A DNA stretch of 64,000 nt from Saccharibacillus sp. JS10 (lineage in GTDB: Bacteria; Bacillota; Bacilli; Paenibacillales; Paenibacillaceae). The notes beneath the pieces are model-generated. The model made no database searches. It was given only the letters and a program-made list of their open reading frames with translations, and was not told where the DNA came from. Position 1 is the stretch's first letter. Every line of letters begins with the position of its first letter. This document shows, piece after piece, positions 43,453 through 53,632 of this stretch. The stretch covers positions 62,001 to 126,000 of the forward strand of contig NZ_JANFNS010000001.1 of NCBI RefSeq assembly GCF_024436065.1. The letters run 5' to 3'. The translations under genes were made by a program, and so were the position numbers.

Positions 43453-44913
43453 TTATCGGGTCAAAGCGACTTCGGCTTGCGAATGTAACGGATTGATCGG
43501 CTGAGGAGGATGAACATCTTCGGGAATCGGACAGACATAAGATTCGCCCGCCAGTTGAGTCTTTAAATCTTCTTTCGCAGAAGCAATGATTTCAGGATTC
43601 ATAAGCACTTCGAGTGCAGTCGCTGCCATACTTTTTCCGGCATAGAGCATCGCGGCATGAGCATGAGGCGATTGACCTTGGGCAACCACTTGCCAAGAAT
43701 GCCCCGGCGTGGCGAACGCCCAAGTTGCCGTAGAACATTGAACCGTAGGCACCAACCAGCTGACATCGCCTACATCTGTCGAAGCGGACATCGGCACACT
43801 GCCATCGATCAGCGGCATCAGTTCAGGAAGCAGCGGATTATCATGTAGCTTAGCGACTTTTTCCCGGCTGATTCTTTGCGCGGCTGACAGCTTGTCTGGT
43901 TCTGGAATCGAAGCGAAAATCTTTTTGGCAAAAGCGATATCTGCCGCAGTCGGAATCGGTGGAGACAATTCTTCCATATGACGGTGCATGACGCGCTCAA
44001 GCGTGGGATTTGGAATTAGATCGGACGTTGCTCCGGTGACCGTAAATTCCATCCGTGTACCGGACATCAAGGCTGCGCCGCGAGCGACATCTTGTACACG
44101 GTCGAACAATTCACGAACCTGCGCGGATTTCGGTGCGCGGATCGAATATAATACTTCGGCTTCGGATTGGACAACGTTGGGTGCGCTACCCCCGGTGTTC
44201 AGCACTGCGTAATGAATACGCGCTTGGTCGATCATATGCTCGCGCATATAATTTACGCCGACACTCATCAGTTCTACCGCGTCGAGCGCACTGCGTCCTA
44301 AATGCGGCTGAGCCGCGGCATGCGTGCTTTTGCCCAGAAATTTAAATTTCACAGTCGTCGTAGCGAGCGACGTAACTTGCATAATGCCGTTGTCTGTGCC
44401 CGGATGCCACGTGATCGCAGTATCCACATCATCGAATAATCCTTTTCGCGCCATAAAGGTTTTGCCGGCACCACTTTCTTCGGCTGGGCATCCGTAGAAA
44501 CGGATCGTACCCGGAAGGCGATTTGTGACCATATAATCTTTTGCCGCTACAGCCGCAGCCAAAGCACCGGTACCGAGAAGGTTATGCCCGCATCCGTGAC
44601 CTTGTCCGCCGGGAGCTACGGGATTGAATTCGCTCGATCCCGCTTGTTGACTCAGACCGGCTAACGCGTCATATTCGCCGAGCAAAGCAATGACAGGCTT
44701 GCCGCTGCCGAAACTTGCAACGAAAGCAGTCTGAATTTCTCCCGCTGTCCGTTCTACGGTAAACCCTTCCTTCTCCAAAATATCGCTCAGTAACTGTGAA
44801 GATTGAAATTCTTCATACCGGATCTCTGCAAATTCCCATACTCGATCGCTCGCATCGGTAAACAACTTCTTTTTTTGCTCAATCAATTTAGAGACTTGTT
44901 CGGTCAGACGCAT
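43453..44913 (-). CDS. AbgB-like M20 family amidohydrolase
   Basis: The 486-residue metallohydrolase has the M20 pattern: ALLGEYDALAGL, the zinc-binding GHGCGHNLLGTG, CPAEESGAGK and a C-terminal PGHSWQVVAQGQSPHAHAAM. Length and motifs match AbgB, the p-aminobenzoyl-glutamate hydrolase subunit (about 480 residues). ATG 44913 is close to a weak binding site. It is the last gene of the operon that encodes the peptide transporter, so its substrate may be imported by it. The exact substrate, and whether it needs an AbgA-like partner, is not shown. Confidence 0.82.
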   Translation of the reverse strand: MRLTEQVSKLIEQKKKLFTDASDRVWEFAEIRYEEFQSSQLLSDILEKEGFTVERTAGEIQTAFVASFGSGKPVIALLGEYDALAGLSQQAGSSEFNPVAPGGQGHGCGHNLLGTGALAAAVAAKDYMVTNRLPGTIRFYGCPAEESGAGKTFMARKGLFDDVDTAITWHPGTDNGIMQVTSLATTTVKFKFLGKSTHAAAQPHLGRSALDAVELMSVGVNYMREHMIDQARIHYAVLNTGGSAPNVVQSEAEVLYSIRAPKSAQVRELFDRVQDVARGAALMSGTRMEFTVTGATSDLIPNPTLERVMHRHMEELSPPIPTAADIAFAKKIFASIPEPDKLSAAQRISREKVAKLHDNPLLPELMPLIDGSVPMSASTDVGDVSWLVPTVQCSTATWAFATPGHSWQVVAQGQSPHAHAAMLYAGKSMAATALEVLMNPEIIASAKEDLKTQLAGESYVCPIPEDVHPPQPINPLHSQAEVALTR

Positions 44914-44964
44914 ACAACCACCTGCTTTCTTAGAGTAGCGGGCAAAGCCCGATTTGGCGCGGTA

Positions 44965-46590
44965 TTAGTTTGTTTTTTCCCACAGATACAAGTTGTTCAA
45001 CATATCGGGTCCAACTTTGCCTTTGAGACTGGTCGATTGCACGCTCATCAGATTGTCGACATACATCGCGAATTGAGGAACATTTTCATGGAAATATTGT
45101 TGAACTTGGTTATAAGCTTCTTTACGAGCATCCGTATCGGTTTCTTTAGCGCCGAGTTCGATTAAATCGGTCAACTTCGGATCGTCGATTCCGGTAAAGT
45201 TCATCGAACTTTTTGGAGTGAAGTAGTTAAATACAGAACTTGGATCAGCGGTATACGGGATTGTAACAACGCCGACTTCATAATCATTGGCTACGAGCTT
45301 TTGCAGTAATGTCGGGAAATCAAATTTTTGAATTTCGATTTTGAGACCGATCGATTTCCAATCGGCAGCGACCAATTCAGAAGCTTGCTCACGTACTTTG
45401 TTTCCGACAGGAATCGAGAAAGGAATCACTTGGTTAAAGTCCCAACCTGCTTCTTGTAGCAATTTCTTCGCGCCTTCTGGATCGAATGGATAAGGCTCGA
45501 TACTGCTATCGTAAAAAGGATGGGTACTTGGCAGCATGTTATCGACGATCTCGCCATTGCCTTTCAGCAGTTTTTCCACGATTTGCGGACGGTTAACCGC
45601 CATCTCAAGAGCTTGACGGACTTTGGGATCATCCATTTTGTTCACGTTGAACATGATCGATACCGGTGTGCTGATTGGAGAGAAAGAAGAAGTCACGTTC
45701 GTCATATTCGATACTTTTTCAAAATCTTCGACCGGGATGAGACCTGTGCGATCCATATTGGCATCGACTTCGCCTGTCTGAAGCTGTGCAACCAAGTTCG
45801 GAGCCGTCAAGATTTTTACATATAGCTCGGACAATTTCGGTGCGCCCAGATAATAATTTTCGTTCGCTTTGTATTGCACATACTGATCTTTGGCAAATTT
45901 TACAAAGCTGAACTGCCCGATCGAGACGGTTGGGTTCTGCATGTATGGGCTTTTGTCCAGATCGGCAGGAGCCGTATCTTTCAATACATGCTGCGGCAAG
46001 TAGCGGACTTTTCCGCTGAAGTTATCGTTGAAATAAGTGATTTCGACCGGGAATTTGGTTTTGATTTTGAATGTTTTGTCGTCGACTTCGCTGAATCCTT
46101 CGATCTCGGTTACTCCTTCGTCAAATTTGCCAGAATCGTTCAATCCTTCAATAAAGGAGAGATTGACGTTCGTGGTAACGGCTGGATCGGCAATCATGCC
46201 AAGGGTGTACGCCACGTCTTTGGAAGTGAAATCTGTTCCGTCATTCCAAGCGGCTTTGTCTTGAAGATGGATCGTGAAGGTCTGATTGTCCTCGGTTTCG
46301 ATAGACTTGGCTAGACGGGGTTCGAATTCGAGCTCGTCATTCACGACCATCAAGCTATCGTTCATGATGCTAATGGCTTGGATCGAAGCGGTGTCGTTCG
46401 GATTGATTGGGTTAAAAGTTGTCGGCGGATTGACGATACCAATCACGGCTGTGCCGCTTCCCGATGAAGAAGGCGCAGCGGCGTTCACTTCATTAGTCGT
46501 CGTATATCCGCTGCCTCCGCAAGCCGACAACGTTAGTGCAAATGCTGCGGTCAGAAGCAGCCCAGCGAAGCTTTTTTTACGATGCGTCAT
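44965..46590 (-). CDS. Oligopeptide ABC transporter binding lipoprotein
   Basis: The 541-residue family 5 solute-binding lipoprotein has a lipobox LSAC (Cys24) after a basic, hydrophobic signal, then the family pattern LAKSIETEDNQTFTIHLQDKAAWNDGTDFTSKDVAYTLGMI and TNVTSSFSPISTPVSIMFN. Its partners are the two permeases and two ATPases upstream on the same strand. ATG 46590 has GGGGG 9 nt ahead; the open frame starts at TTG 46605. Ligand: peptides or peptide-like amides. Confidence 0.9.
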   Translation of the reverse strand: MTHRKKSFAGLLLTAAFALTLSACGGSGYTTTNEVNAAAPSSSGSGTAVIGIVNPPTTFNPINPNDTASIQAISIMNDSLMVVNDELEFEPRLAKSIETEDNQTFTIHLQDKAAWNDGTDFTSKDVAYTLGMIADPAVTTNVNLSFIEGLNDSGKFDEGVTEIEGFSEVDDKTFKIKTKFPVEITYFNDNFSGKVRYLPQHVLKDTAPADLDKSPYMQNPTVSIGQFSFVKFAKDQYVQYKANENYYLGAPKLSELYVKILTAPNLVAQLQTGEVDANMDRTGLIPVEDFEKVSNMTNVTSSFSPISTPVSIMFNVNKMDDPKVRQALEMAVNRPQIVEKLLKGNGEIVDNMLPSTHPFYDSSIEPYPFDPEGAKKLLQEAGWDFNQVIPFSIPVGNKVREQASELVAADWKSIGLKIEIQKFDFPTLLQKLVANDYEVGVVTIPYTADPSSVFNYFTPKSSMNFTGIDDPKLTDLIELGAKETDTDARKEAYNQVQQYFHENVPQFAMYVDNLMSVQSTSLKGKVGPDMLNNLYLWEKTN

Positions 46591-46650
46591 AGTATTGACC
46601 CCCAATATCGATTTAAGTATCCATGTTGAACAAAAATGAGTAAAGATTGA

Positions 46651-47562
46651 TTATTGCTTAGGATCAAGCGCATCGCGCAGACCGTCGCCGACAAAGTTAA
46701 TGGCAAGTACAGTCAGCAGTATCGCTAGACCCGCAGGAAGCCAAAGCCACGGTTGACCACTTAATACCGAGATGGATTGAGCTTCACTTAACATATTGCC
46801 CCAGCTTGCCGTCGGAGGTTGGACACCCATCCCGAGAAAGCTTAGCCCGGATTCAGTCAAAATCGCGGAAGCGACGCCGAATGTGGCATTGACGATGATT
46901 GGAGCCATCGCACCCGGGAAAATATGATGCCGGATAATCCGCGGAGTACGAAGCCCAAGCGATACAGCGGCTCGTACGTGATCGGCTTGTTTGAGCGAAA
47001 GGACGCTACCGCGTACAAGTCTGGCAATACTCGGCCAAGAAAATAAAGCGAGTACCGCAATTATGGTAAAAAGACTAGGCCCGACGACACTGACGACAAC
47101 GAGAATGACCATCATAAAAGGAAATGCCATAAACATATCGGTGATCCGCATCACTACCGTATCGATCCAGCCTCCGTAATAAGCGGATAACAAGCCGACC
47201 ACAGTACCAAAAGCGACATAGATCGCAACCGTTGCAAATCCGACCAATAAAGAAACTTGAGTCGCGGAGATCAATCGGCTAAGTACGTCGCGACCGATCT
47301 GATCGGTACCGAGCCAATGAGCCGAACTTGGCGCAGCCGCGAAATCGCCTGTAATCTCATCCGGTGCATACGGTTGAAGGAGTGGAGCGAACAATCCGAT
47401 CGCAAAAAGCAATAAGCAAAATAGAAGCCCGATTACCGCCATCTTATTTTTGACGAAACGACGCGAGACTTGACGAAACCGAGTTTCCGGTAGTTCGACT
47501 GCAACACTAGGTATAGCTTGTACACCTGACTGGGCTAACTTTTGGATATCGGTCGAAGACAT
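46651..47562 (-). CDS. Peptide ABC transporter permease, DppC-type
   Basis: The 303-residue permease has an N-terminal cytoplasmic segment, about six helices, the DppC-type periplasmic-facing element FAAAPSSAHWLGTDQIGRDVLSRLI and the EAA loop ARLVRGSVLSLKQADHVRAAVSLGLRTPRIIRHHIFP that contacts the ATPase. ATG 47562 has GGAGG 8 nt ahead; the frame also opens at GTG 47571, which overlaps that binding site. It follows the other permease by 65 nt. Confidence 0.92.
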   Translation of the reverse strand: MSSTDIQKLAQSGVQAIPSVAVELPETRFRQVSRRFVKNKMAVIGLLFCLLLFAIGLFAPLLQPYAPDEITGDFAAAPSSAHWLGTDQIGRDVLSRLISATQVSLLVGFATVAIYVAFGTVVGLLSAYYGGWIDTVVMRITDMFMAFPFMMVILVVVSVVGPSLFTIIAVLALFSWPSIARLVRGSVLSLKQADHVRAAVSLGLRTPRIIRHHIFPGAMAPIIVNATFGVASAILTESGLSFLGMGVQPPTASWGNMLSEAQSISVLSGQPWLWLPAGLAILLTVLAINFVGDGLRDALDPKQ

Positions 47563-47627
47563 CACAGCCACCTCCTAAAATGAAATACCGAGCAAGCAAA
47601 ATTTCCAAGTAGGTTGAAGAAAAAGAA

Positions 47628-48578
47628 TTAACCGACTTTGATTCGTGGATCAGCTGCGGAATACATCACATCTGTGAGAAGATTGGCGCCGAGTACGGCA
47701 ATCGCTGCAATCAAATTCAATGCCATAATTGTCGGATAATCACGTGACATCATCGATTGAAGAGTCAGTTGACCGATACCCGGCCATTGAAAGATCTGTT
47801 CGGTAATGATCGCACCACCCAGCAGAATCGGAATCTCCAGACCGACCACAGTAATGACGGGAAGAAGGGCATTACGCAGCGCATGTTTATTCGTCACCCA
47901 AAATTCATGTACGCCTTTCGAACGCGCTGTTCGTAAATAATCTTGTTTGAGTACATCAAGCATACTGGCGCGTACATAACGAACTTTACGTCCGGCGATC
48001 GCGGTTGCGAGTACGATCGCTGGCAAAATCATATGTATCATTCGATCGCCAAATCCACCGTCTCCGCCAAGCTTTTGCATTCCTCCGGTTGGTAAGACTC
48101 CTAAATTCACGGCGAAGATGTAGATCAGAGCAAGCCCTAAAAAGAAGTTAGGAATTGATGTGCCGATAAAAGAAAGCCCGGTCACCAGATAATCGATCTT
48201 GGTGTTTTGCTTCAATGCGCTTAAAATGCCAAGCGGTACAGCGATTAGGAGAGCGAGAACGAGAGCAGCAAGTCCAAGCGTCACGGTCGGCATGATCCGT
48301 TCTCCAATCAATTGAGCTACAGGAGCGAATGAACTCATTGAGTAACCTAAATCACCAGTCAAAATCGTACCGAGCCATTTGAAATACTGAATAAATAACG
48401 GATCGTTCAGACCCAGCGCTTCTTTTTTGGCTTCAGCGATAGCCGGGGACATATTCGGATCGATATACATATCGACCGGATTGCCGGGAGCCATATTGAT
48501 AATGATAAAATTGATGATCGTAATGCCGAGCAGAACAGGAACGAAAATTAACAGCCGACGCGCAATATAGGTAATCAT
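47628..48578 (-). CDS. Peptide ABC transporter permease, DppB-type
   Basis: The 316-residue permease has the N-terminal MITYIARRLLIFVPVLLGITIINFIIINMAPGNPVD typical of DppB/OppB, about six helices and the EAA loop in YVRASMLDVLKQDYLRTARSKGVHEFWVTNKHALRNALLP. AAAAGGAG precedes ATG 48578. It is the first membrane subunit in the operon, 34 nt after the second ATPase gene, and forms a channel with the DppC-type permease. Confidence 0.93.
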   Translation of the reverse strand: MITYIARRLLIFVPVLLGITIINFIIINMAPGNPVDMYIDPNMSPAIAEAKKEALGLNDPLFIQYFKWLGTILTGDLGYSMSSFAPVAQLIGERIMPTVTLGLAALVLALLIAVPLGILSALKQNTKIDYLVTGLSFIGTSIPNFFLGLALIYIFAVNLGVLPTGGMQKLGGDGGFGDRMIHMILPAIVLATAIAGRKVRYVRASMLDVLKQDYLRTARSKGVHEFWVTNKHALRNALLPVITVVGLEIPILLGGAIITEQIFQWPGIGQLTLQSMMSRDYPTIMALNLIAAIAVLGANLLTDVMYSAADPRIKVG

Positions 48579-48612
48579 CCGAACTCCTCCTTTTCAACTT
48601 TGCCGGGCAGAC

Positions 48613-49629
48613 TCAGAATGCGTAATGACAAGCGGCTGCGTGCCCGTCGATCCCGCCAAGTAGCGCCGGTTCTTCTTGCCGACAACGATCTTGAACGAAA
48701 GGACAACGGGTATGGAAGCGACAACCGGACGGCGGATTTGCGGGAGAAGGCACATCGCCTTGTACGACAATTTTTTCCCGACCCCGAAGATGCGGATTAG
48801 GTACCGGATAAGCATTTAGCAAAATCTGCGTATACGGATGCTTGGGAGCACGGAAGATTTCTTCTTTTGTCCCGATCTCGACGACTTTGCCTAGATACAT
48901 TACCGCGATTCGCGTACTGATATACTTCACTGCCCCCAGACCGTGAGCGATAAACAAATACGTTAAGCCCATATCTTTTTGCAATTGTTTGAGCAAGTTC
49001 AGTACTTGAGCCTGAATCGAGACATCCAAAGCGGATACCGGTTCATCGCAGACGATAAACTTCGGATTCAAAGCCAACGCTCTGGCAATCCCGATCCGCT
49101 GGCGTTGTCCGCCGGAAAATTCATGCGCGTAACGTTCTTTGTAAGCGCGAGGAATGCCTACGGCATCGAGCAGACGATCGACTTCGGCATCGACAGTCGC
49201 GCTACTTGCTTTGTCATGCGCAATCATCGGTTCTTTGAGAATATCGCGGACTCTCATCCAAGGATTCAACGAAGAAAAAGGATCTTGGAAAATCATCTGC
49301 ATTTCGGTTCGCATTGGACGCATTTTCGAAGTGGAGTAGTGCGTAATATCTTCACCCCGATACCGAATCACGCCGCCTGTCGATTGCTCCAATCTTAAAA
49401 TCGTTCGCCCGATCGTCGATTTGCCGCAACCGGACTCGCCGACCAGCCCCAATGTTTCGCCTTGGCGAATATCCAAGCTTACGCCGTCTACCGCTTTGAC
49501 ATGACCTTTGACTCTTCCAAGTAGCCCTTTGCGAATCGGATAATACGTTTTTAATCCATCCAGACGTAACAACGTATCCGCAGTATCCGGTCTAGATACC
49601 GGCAAAGGCATCGATTCCAATTCAATCAT
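48613..49629 (-). CDS. Peptide ABC transporter ATPase, OppF-type
   Basis: The 338-residue ATPase has Walker [10 protein letters not shown], signature [15 protein letters not shown], Walker [13 protein letters not shown] and a C-terminal oligopeptide-type extension with a Cys-rich [14 protein letters not shown] region that usually binds an iron-sulfur cluster or metal. OppF-type order and start: ATG 49629 overlaps the OppD stop by 4 nt. It pairs with OppD to drive the transporter. Confidence 0.93.
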   Translation of the reverse strand: MIELESMPLPVSRPDTADTLLRLDGLKTYYPIRKGLLGRVKGHVKAVDGVSLDIRQGETLGLVGESGCGKSTIGRTILRLEQSTGGVIRYRGEDITHYSTSKMRPMRTEMQMIFQDPFSSLNPWMRVRDILKEPMIAHDKASSATVDAEVDRLLDAVGIPRAYKERYAHEFSGGQRQRIGIARALALNPKFIVCDEPVSALDVSIQAQVLNLLKQLQKDMGLTYLFIAHGLGAVKYISTRIAVMYLGKVVEIGTKEEIFRAPKHPYTQILLNAYPVPNPHLRGREKIVVQGDVPSPANPPSGCRFHTRCPFVQDRCRQEEPALLGGIDGHAAACHYAF

Positions 49630-50645
49630 GTCGTCACCTCTTTCAGTAAAGTCAACGTAGAACTTTTGATATCCAATTCACCTTGTGCCGCCCAGCAGCG
49701 GACACGATGACCTTCGGCTTGTTCCAATAATGGTGGAGCTTCGGCGGCGCATTTTTCAGTCGCAAGTTCGCACCGTGTATGGAATCGGCATCCGGAAGGC
49801 ATCTGTTGTAGCGGTGGCACCGTACCCGGAATCGAAGCCAAAGTCTCTTCGTCATCGCCGTCCAGATGCGGGATCGAACCCATAAGCCCGGCGGTATAAG
49901 GGTGTAGGGGTTTGTCGAATAGAGTGAAGACATCGGCTTCTTCGACCACTTGACCCGCGTACATGACGATCACTCGATCCGCCATTTCGGCAACAACGCC
50001 TAGATCGTGCGTGATGAGCATGATTGCCGTACCCGTTTCTTCGCGCAACTTCTTCATCAAATCCAAAATCTGAGCTTGGATCGTAACATCAAGAGCGGTC
50101 GTGGGTTCGTCGGCAATGAGCAGCTTCGGTTCACACGATAAAGCAATCGCAATCATCACCCGCTGACGCATTCCGCCGGAAAGTTTATGAGGATACTCAT
50201 TCATGATTTCTTCAGGTCTGGAAATACCGACTTTACGCAACATCTCGATCGCATGGTCTTGAGCGGCTTTTCCGGTCAAAGGAAGATGCAGCATGATCGA
50301 TTCCATCAATTGATTGCCGATTGTAAAGACCGGATTAAGCGAAGTCATCGGATCTTGAAAAATCATGGAGACTTCGCTACCGCGGATTTGTCGCATTGAC
50401 GACTCGGCAAGCCCTGTAATGTTGCGTCCATTCAACCGAATCTCACCTTTGCGAATCGAACCCGTTTTCCCGAGGAGTTGCATGATGGAGAGTGAGGTGA
50501 CACTTTTGCCACAACCGGATTCGCCTACGATACCTAGCGTTTCACCTGCTTTTAGCGTGAAGCTTACACCGTCTACAGAAGTGACTTCTCCGCGTTCGGT
50601 ACGAAACACTGTTTCGATCCCTTCGACTTCAAGTAAATTGCTCAT
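49626..50645 (-). CDS. Peptide ABC transporter ATPase, OppD-type
   Basis: The 339-residue ATPase has Walker [10 protein letters not shown], signature LSGGMRQRVMIAIAL, Walker B LLIADEPTTALD and the C-terminal CRFHTRC element. It is the first gene of the operon. ATG 50645 has AGGAG 9 nt ahead; the frame is open 126 nt upstream with no binding site and shadows the YesM-like leader. Transcription diverges from the two-component genes at 50893. Confidence 0.93.
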   Translation of the reverse strand: MSNLLEVEGIETVFRTERGEVTSVDGVSFTLKAGETLGIVGESGCGKSVTSLSIMQLLGKTGSIRKGEIRLNGRNITGLAESSMRQIRGSEVSMIFQDPMTSLNPVFTIGNQLMESIMLHLPLTGKAAQDHAIEMLRKVGISRPEEIMNEYPHKLSGGMRQRVMIAIALSCEPKLLIADEPTTALDVTIQAQILDLMKKLREETGTAIMLITHDLGVVAEMADRVIVMYAGQVVEEADVFTLFDKPLHPYTAGLMGSIPHLDGDDEETLASIPGTVPPLQQMPSGCRFHTRCELATEKCAAEAPPLLEQAEGHRVRCWAAQGELDIKSSTLTLLKEVTT

Positions 50646-50892
50646 TGTATCGAACTCCTCTCTCATGTCAGAATACCTTTCGTTGATGTCCTCATTGTAA
50701 GCAAAAGTTAAGTTTTCTGAAAGGAACATGAATTCATTTTTGGGTCTTATTTTTGCTGAGAAAGTGATCAAAAAAAGTAAAAAAGGATCATTATTTGTGA
50801 AAAGGGAATGTATTTTGTGCTTTAACGATTTAGAGCAAGCATGTATAATCGACGTAAAGCGTCAAAGAACGACAAAAAAAGGGGATGATGAT

Positions 50893-52680
50893 GTGAAGAA
50901 AGTTTACAAAGCGTTTTTTGTTCGCAACCTTTCTTCATTTTTACTGCCGGTATTGATTCCTCTGGTTATGTTAGGTGGATTATCGATTACGATTATTCAG
51001 CGTTATGTGGGCATCGAGGTGCAAGCAGCAAATCAGCATGTGTTGGAGCGGATGAAAGAAAATATCGAAGTATTATTCGAAGAATTGGATACTTTACATA
51101 TGCACGCGATCTCAAGCGCACTCGAATTCAATCAATTACGAGATATGCTGAATGAACCTTTTCCGAGTGCCGAAGATTACCGAGACTTGGCTTCGTTCAA
51201 AAACTTTATCGATTCCCCGGCAATAGCAAGACCTTATATCGAATCGATCTATGTTTATGTAGAGAATGGACGGGGACGTTTTATTTCTTCGACGACTGGA
51301 GGCATGATGGATTTTGAAGATACTTATGATTCCAAATGGTACGACAGTTATATGCAGCATCGCAGCGGGCAAAAGAAACAATGGAGCGAATCGCGTTCAT
51401 TCAATAAATACGATTTGCCCAACTTTCAGACCGATGTGATCTCGTTATACCAGATGCTGCATATCAACAAAGACAACGATGCGGTGATCGTCTTGAACGT
51501 GCGCCTTGATTATGTCAAAGAACAGCTAACATCTTTGCCAAGTTCGATCGATCAACATTTACTCATTACAGACTCCAATCGACAAGTAATCGTTCAAAGC
51601 GATACCGATACCGCTATTTCATTCCCGTCTTCACGTAGATTTGATCCTTTTGAGCCTGAGCAATTTTATGGAGACAACAAGTGGGGATACGAAGTGTTGG
51701 AGCTTCAATCGCAGACATACGGTTTGAATTTTATATCGACTACGCCCAAAAGCGTATTGTACAGTTTGCCGCTACGGCTTGCAGGCTATACAGGAATTGC
51801 GGCTTTATTGTCAATTTTGGCATCGGTAACGATCAGTTTGTACTTTGCTCGGCGTAATGTCCGTAATATTCGATACATTGTAGATATGCTTCATGATGCA
51901 GAGCGAGGAACAGAACTATCGACCAAAGTGGGCAAACAAGATGTGAACGCGTATATTTTGCAGCAGATTTTAGCGAACTTTTTGGAGAAAAAGTATTTGA
52001 AAAGCCAACTCGCAGAACGAAAAGCAGTAAGCGAACTCATGGAACTTAGCGCGCTGCAATCGCAATTGAATCCGCACTTTCTGCTCAATACGTTGGAGAC
52101 GGTGAAATGGAAAGCTGTCGCATTAGCGGGAGGAATGAATAATGATTTGACGCAAATGATCGAACAACTGGGCAAAATGTTAAAAGGGGCTTTGGATTTA
52201 GAAGAAAAAGAAGTGACGATCGAAGAAGAAATCAATTATACCGAGTCGTATTTGGCAATCCAACGATTCCGAAGCGGCGAGCAGTTCGAGGTGATCTGGG
52301 ATTGCCGAGCGCAAGGTGAAGATCTTCGTGTACTGAAATTGATTTTGCAACCGGTGATCGAAAATAGCTTGCTGCATGGTTTGCAAAATCAGTCCGGCGG
52401 CATACTCAAAATCAAAATTTATTCCACTGCACACACGCTGCGGCTGTCGGTATCCGATAATGGGCAAGGCATGACGAAGGAACGATTGCATGAAGTGCGG
52501 GCAAGGCTTGAAGCACCGTTTGGGCAATCGTCACATATAGGAATTCATAATACGCACCAAAGGCTACGATTGGCTTACGGATCAACGTCCGGCATTCAGA
52601 TCTATAGCAAGCCGGGAAAAGGAACGTTAGTCAAGATTGTGGTTCCGATATCGAAGAAGAACCAGAACCTAAGTAGATAA
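50893..52680 (+). CDS. YesM-type sensor histidine kinase
   Basis: The 595-residue kinase has a transmembrane helix at about 15-38, an extracellular double-Cache-like domain of about 250 residues, a second helix near 295-315 and a HAMP-like linker. The LytS/YesM-type His motif is LQSQLNPHFLLNTLETVKWKA (His near 394), and a HATPase domain ends the protein (VIENSLLHGLQNQSGG, DNGQGMTKE). GTG 50893 has GGGG 8 nt ahead; the frame extends 165 nt upstream without support. It is followed 101 nt later by its regulator. Divergent from the peptide operon, which it may control; the ligand is unknown. Confidence 0.9.
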   Translation: MKKVYKAFFVRNLSSFLLPVLIPLVMLGGLSITIIQRYVGIEVQAANQHVLERMKENIEVLFEELDTLHMHAISSALEFNQLRDMLNEPFPSAEDYRDLASFKNFIDSPAIARPYIESIYVYVENGRGRFISSTTGGMMDFEDTYDSKWYDSYMQHRSGQKKQWSESRSFNKYDLPNFQTDVISLYQMLHINKDNDAVIVLNVRLDYVKEQLTSLPSSIDQHLLITDSNRQVIVQSDTDTAISFPSSRRFDPFEPEQFYGDNKWGYEVLELQSQTYGLNFISTTPKSVLYSLPLRLAGYTGIAALLSILASVTISLYFARRNVRNIRYIVDMLHDAERGTELSTKVGKQDVNAYILQQILANFLEKKYLKSQLAERKAVSELMELSALQSQLNPHFLLNTLETVKWKAVALAGGMNNDLTQMIEQLGKMLKGALDLEEKEVTIEEEINYTESYLAIQRFRSGEQFEVIWDCRAQGEDLRVLKLILQPVIENSLLHGLQNQSGGILKIKIYSTAHTLRLSVSDNGQGMTKERLHEVRARLEAPFGQSSHIGIHNTHQRLRLAYGSTSGIQIYSKPGKGTLVKIVVPISKKNQNLSR

Positions 52681-52781
52681 AAGTAATTGAATGAAAGGTT
52701 TGTGTGATATTTTCTGTAATTTTCTTGGTTGATGAATTTGTTACAGTTCGATATAATCGATCAACAAAAGGGGGTTGGTGC

Positions 52782-53561
52782 ATGTATAAGCTATTAATTG
52801 CAGACGACGAGACGGAAATCAGACACGGGTTGGGGAATTATTTTCCGTGGCATGAGCTTGGATTCGAAGTCGATGGATTTGCGAAAAATGGGCTTGAAGC
52901 GCTGGAGTACATTGGATGCCATGATGTCGATGTACTGCTGTGCGACGTGATGATGCCGGAGATGACAGGAATCCAGGTCGCTGAATACTTGCATAGACAA
53001 AAGACTTCGCCGCGAATTGTGTTTCTGAGTGCACACCGGGATTTCGATGTTGCTTGCCGTGCCATGGAATTCGGCGTTAGTCACTACATTCTAAAACCTA
53101 CCCAATATGAAGAATTAAAAAGTGTTTTTTCAACGTTAAAAGAAAATATGGATCAAGCTTCTCACGTCTTTCTGAATCCTGAGCCTTCTTCGCAAATTGC
53201 GTCAATCGAAGAGCAGCCTTTTCCACTGAGTGCAGGAGTTTCCGATCCGATTATTATACGTATTATGCGCTATATCGAAGAAAATTGTTCACAAGCTACA
53301 CTGGAAGGATCGGCGCTGGCGGTACGGATGAATCCGACGTATGTCAGTAAATATTTCAAGCAAAAAACAGGCATCAACTTTTCGGAGTATTTGAACGATA
53401 TACGGATGCAGCGTGCCGCGGAAATGCTAGAACGTAGCGATTGTCGAACGTATGAAGTAAGTGAAGCTGTCGGTTATCAAAATCCGAAAAACTTCACACG
53501 CTCTTTCAAACGTCGCTATGGCAAAACGCCGAGAGAGTTTCGGCAACAGCTTGGTTTGTAA
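52782..53561 (+). CDS. YesN-type AraC-family response regulator
   Basis: The 259-residue regulator has a receiver domain (Asp9-Asp10, phosphoacceptor Asp55 in LLCDVMMPEMTG, Lys in YILKPTQ) and two AraC helix-turn-helix units in residues 155-259 (LAVRMNPTYVSKYFKQKTGINFSEYLNDIR, then VSEAVGYQNPKNFTRSFKRRYGKTPREFRQQ). ATG 52782 has AAGGGGG 8 nt ahead; the frame begins 78 nt upstream. Target genes are probably adjacent, the oligopeptide operon or the M20 gene. Confidence 0.92.
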   Translation: MYKLLIADDETEIRHGLGNYFPWHELGFEVDGFAKNGLEALEYIGCHDVDVLLCDVMMPEMTGIQVAEYLHRQKTSPRIVFLSAHRDFDVACRAMEFGVSHYILKPTQYEELKSVFSTLKENMDQASHVFLNPEPSSQIASIEEQPFPLSAGVSDPIIIRIMRYIEENCSQATLEGSALAVRMNPTYVSKYFKQKTGINFSEYLNDIRMQRAAEMLERSDCRTYEVSEAVGYQNPKNFTRSFKRRYGKTPREFRQQLGL

Positions 53562-53593
53562 AGGGATGCAAAGCTACTCTATAGATCCATAAC

Positions 53594-53624
53594 AAAAAGC
53601 CGATTCTGATGAACTCGGCTTTTT
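53594..53624. terminator. Bidirectional rho-independent terminator
   Basis: AAAAAGCCGA, an 11-nt loop, TCGGCTTTTT. It closes the two-component genes and the convergent M20 gene. Confidence 0.87.
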
Positions 53625-53632
53625 GCGTATTT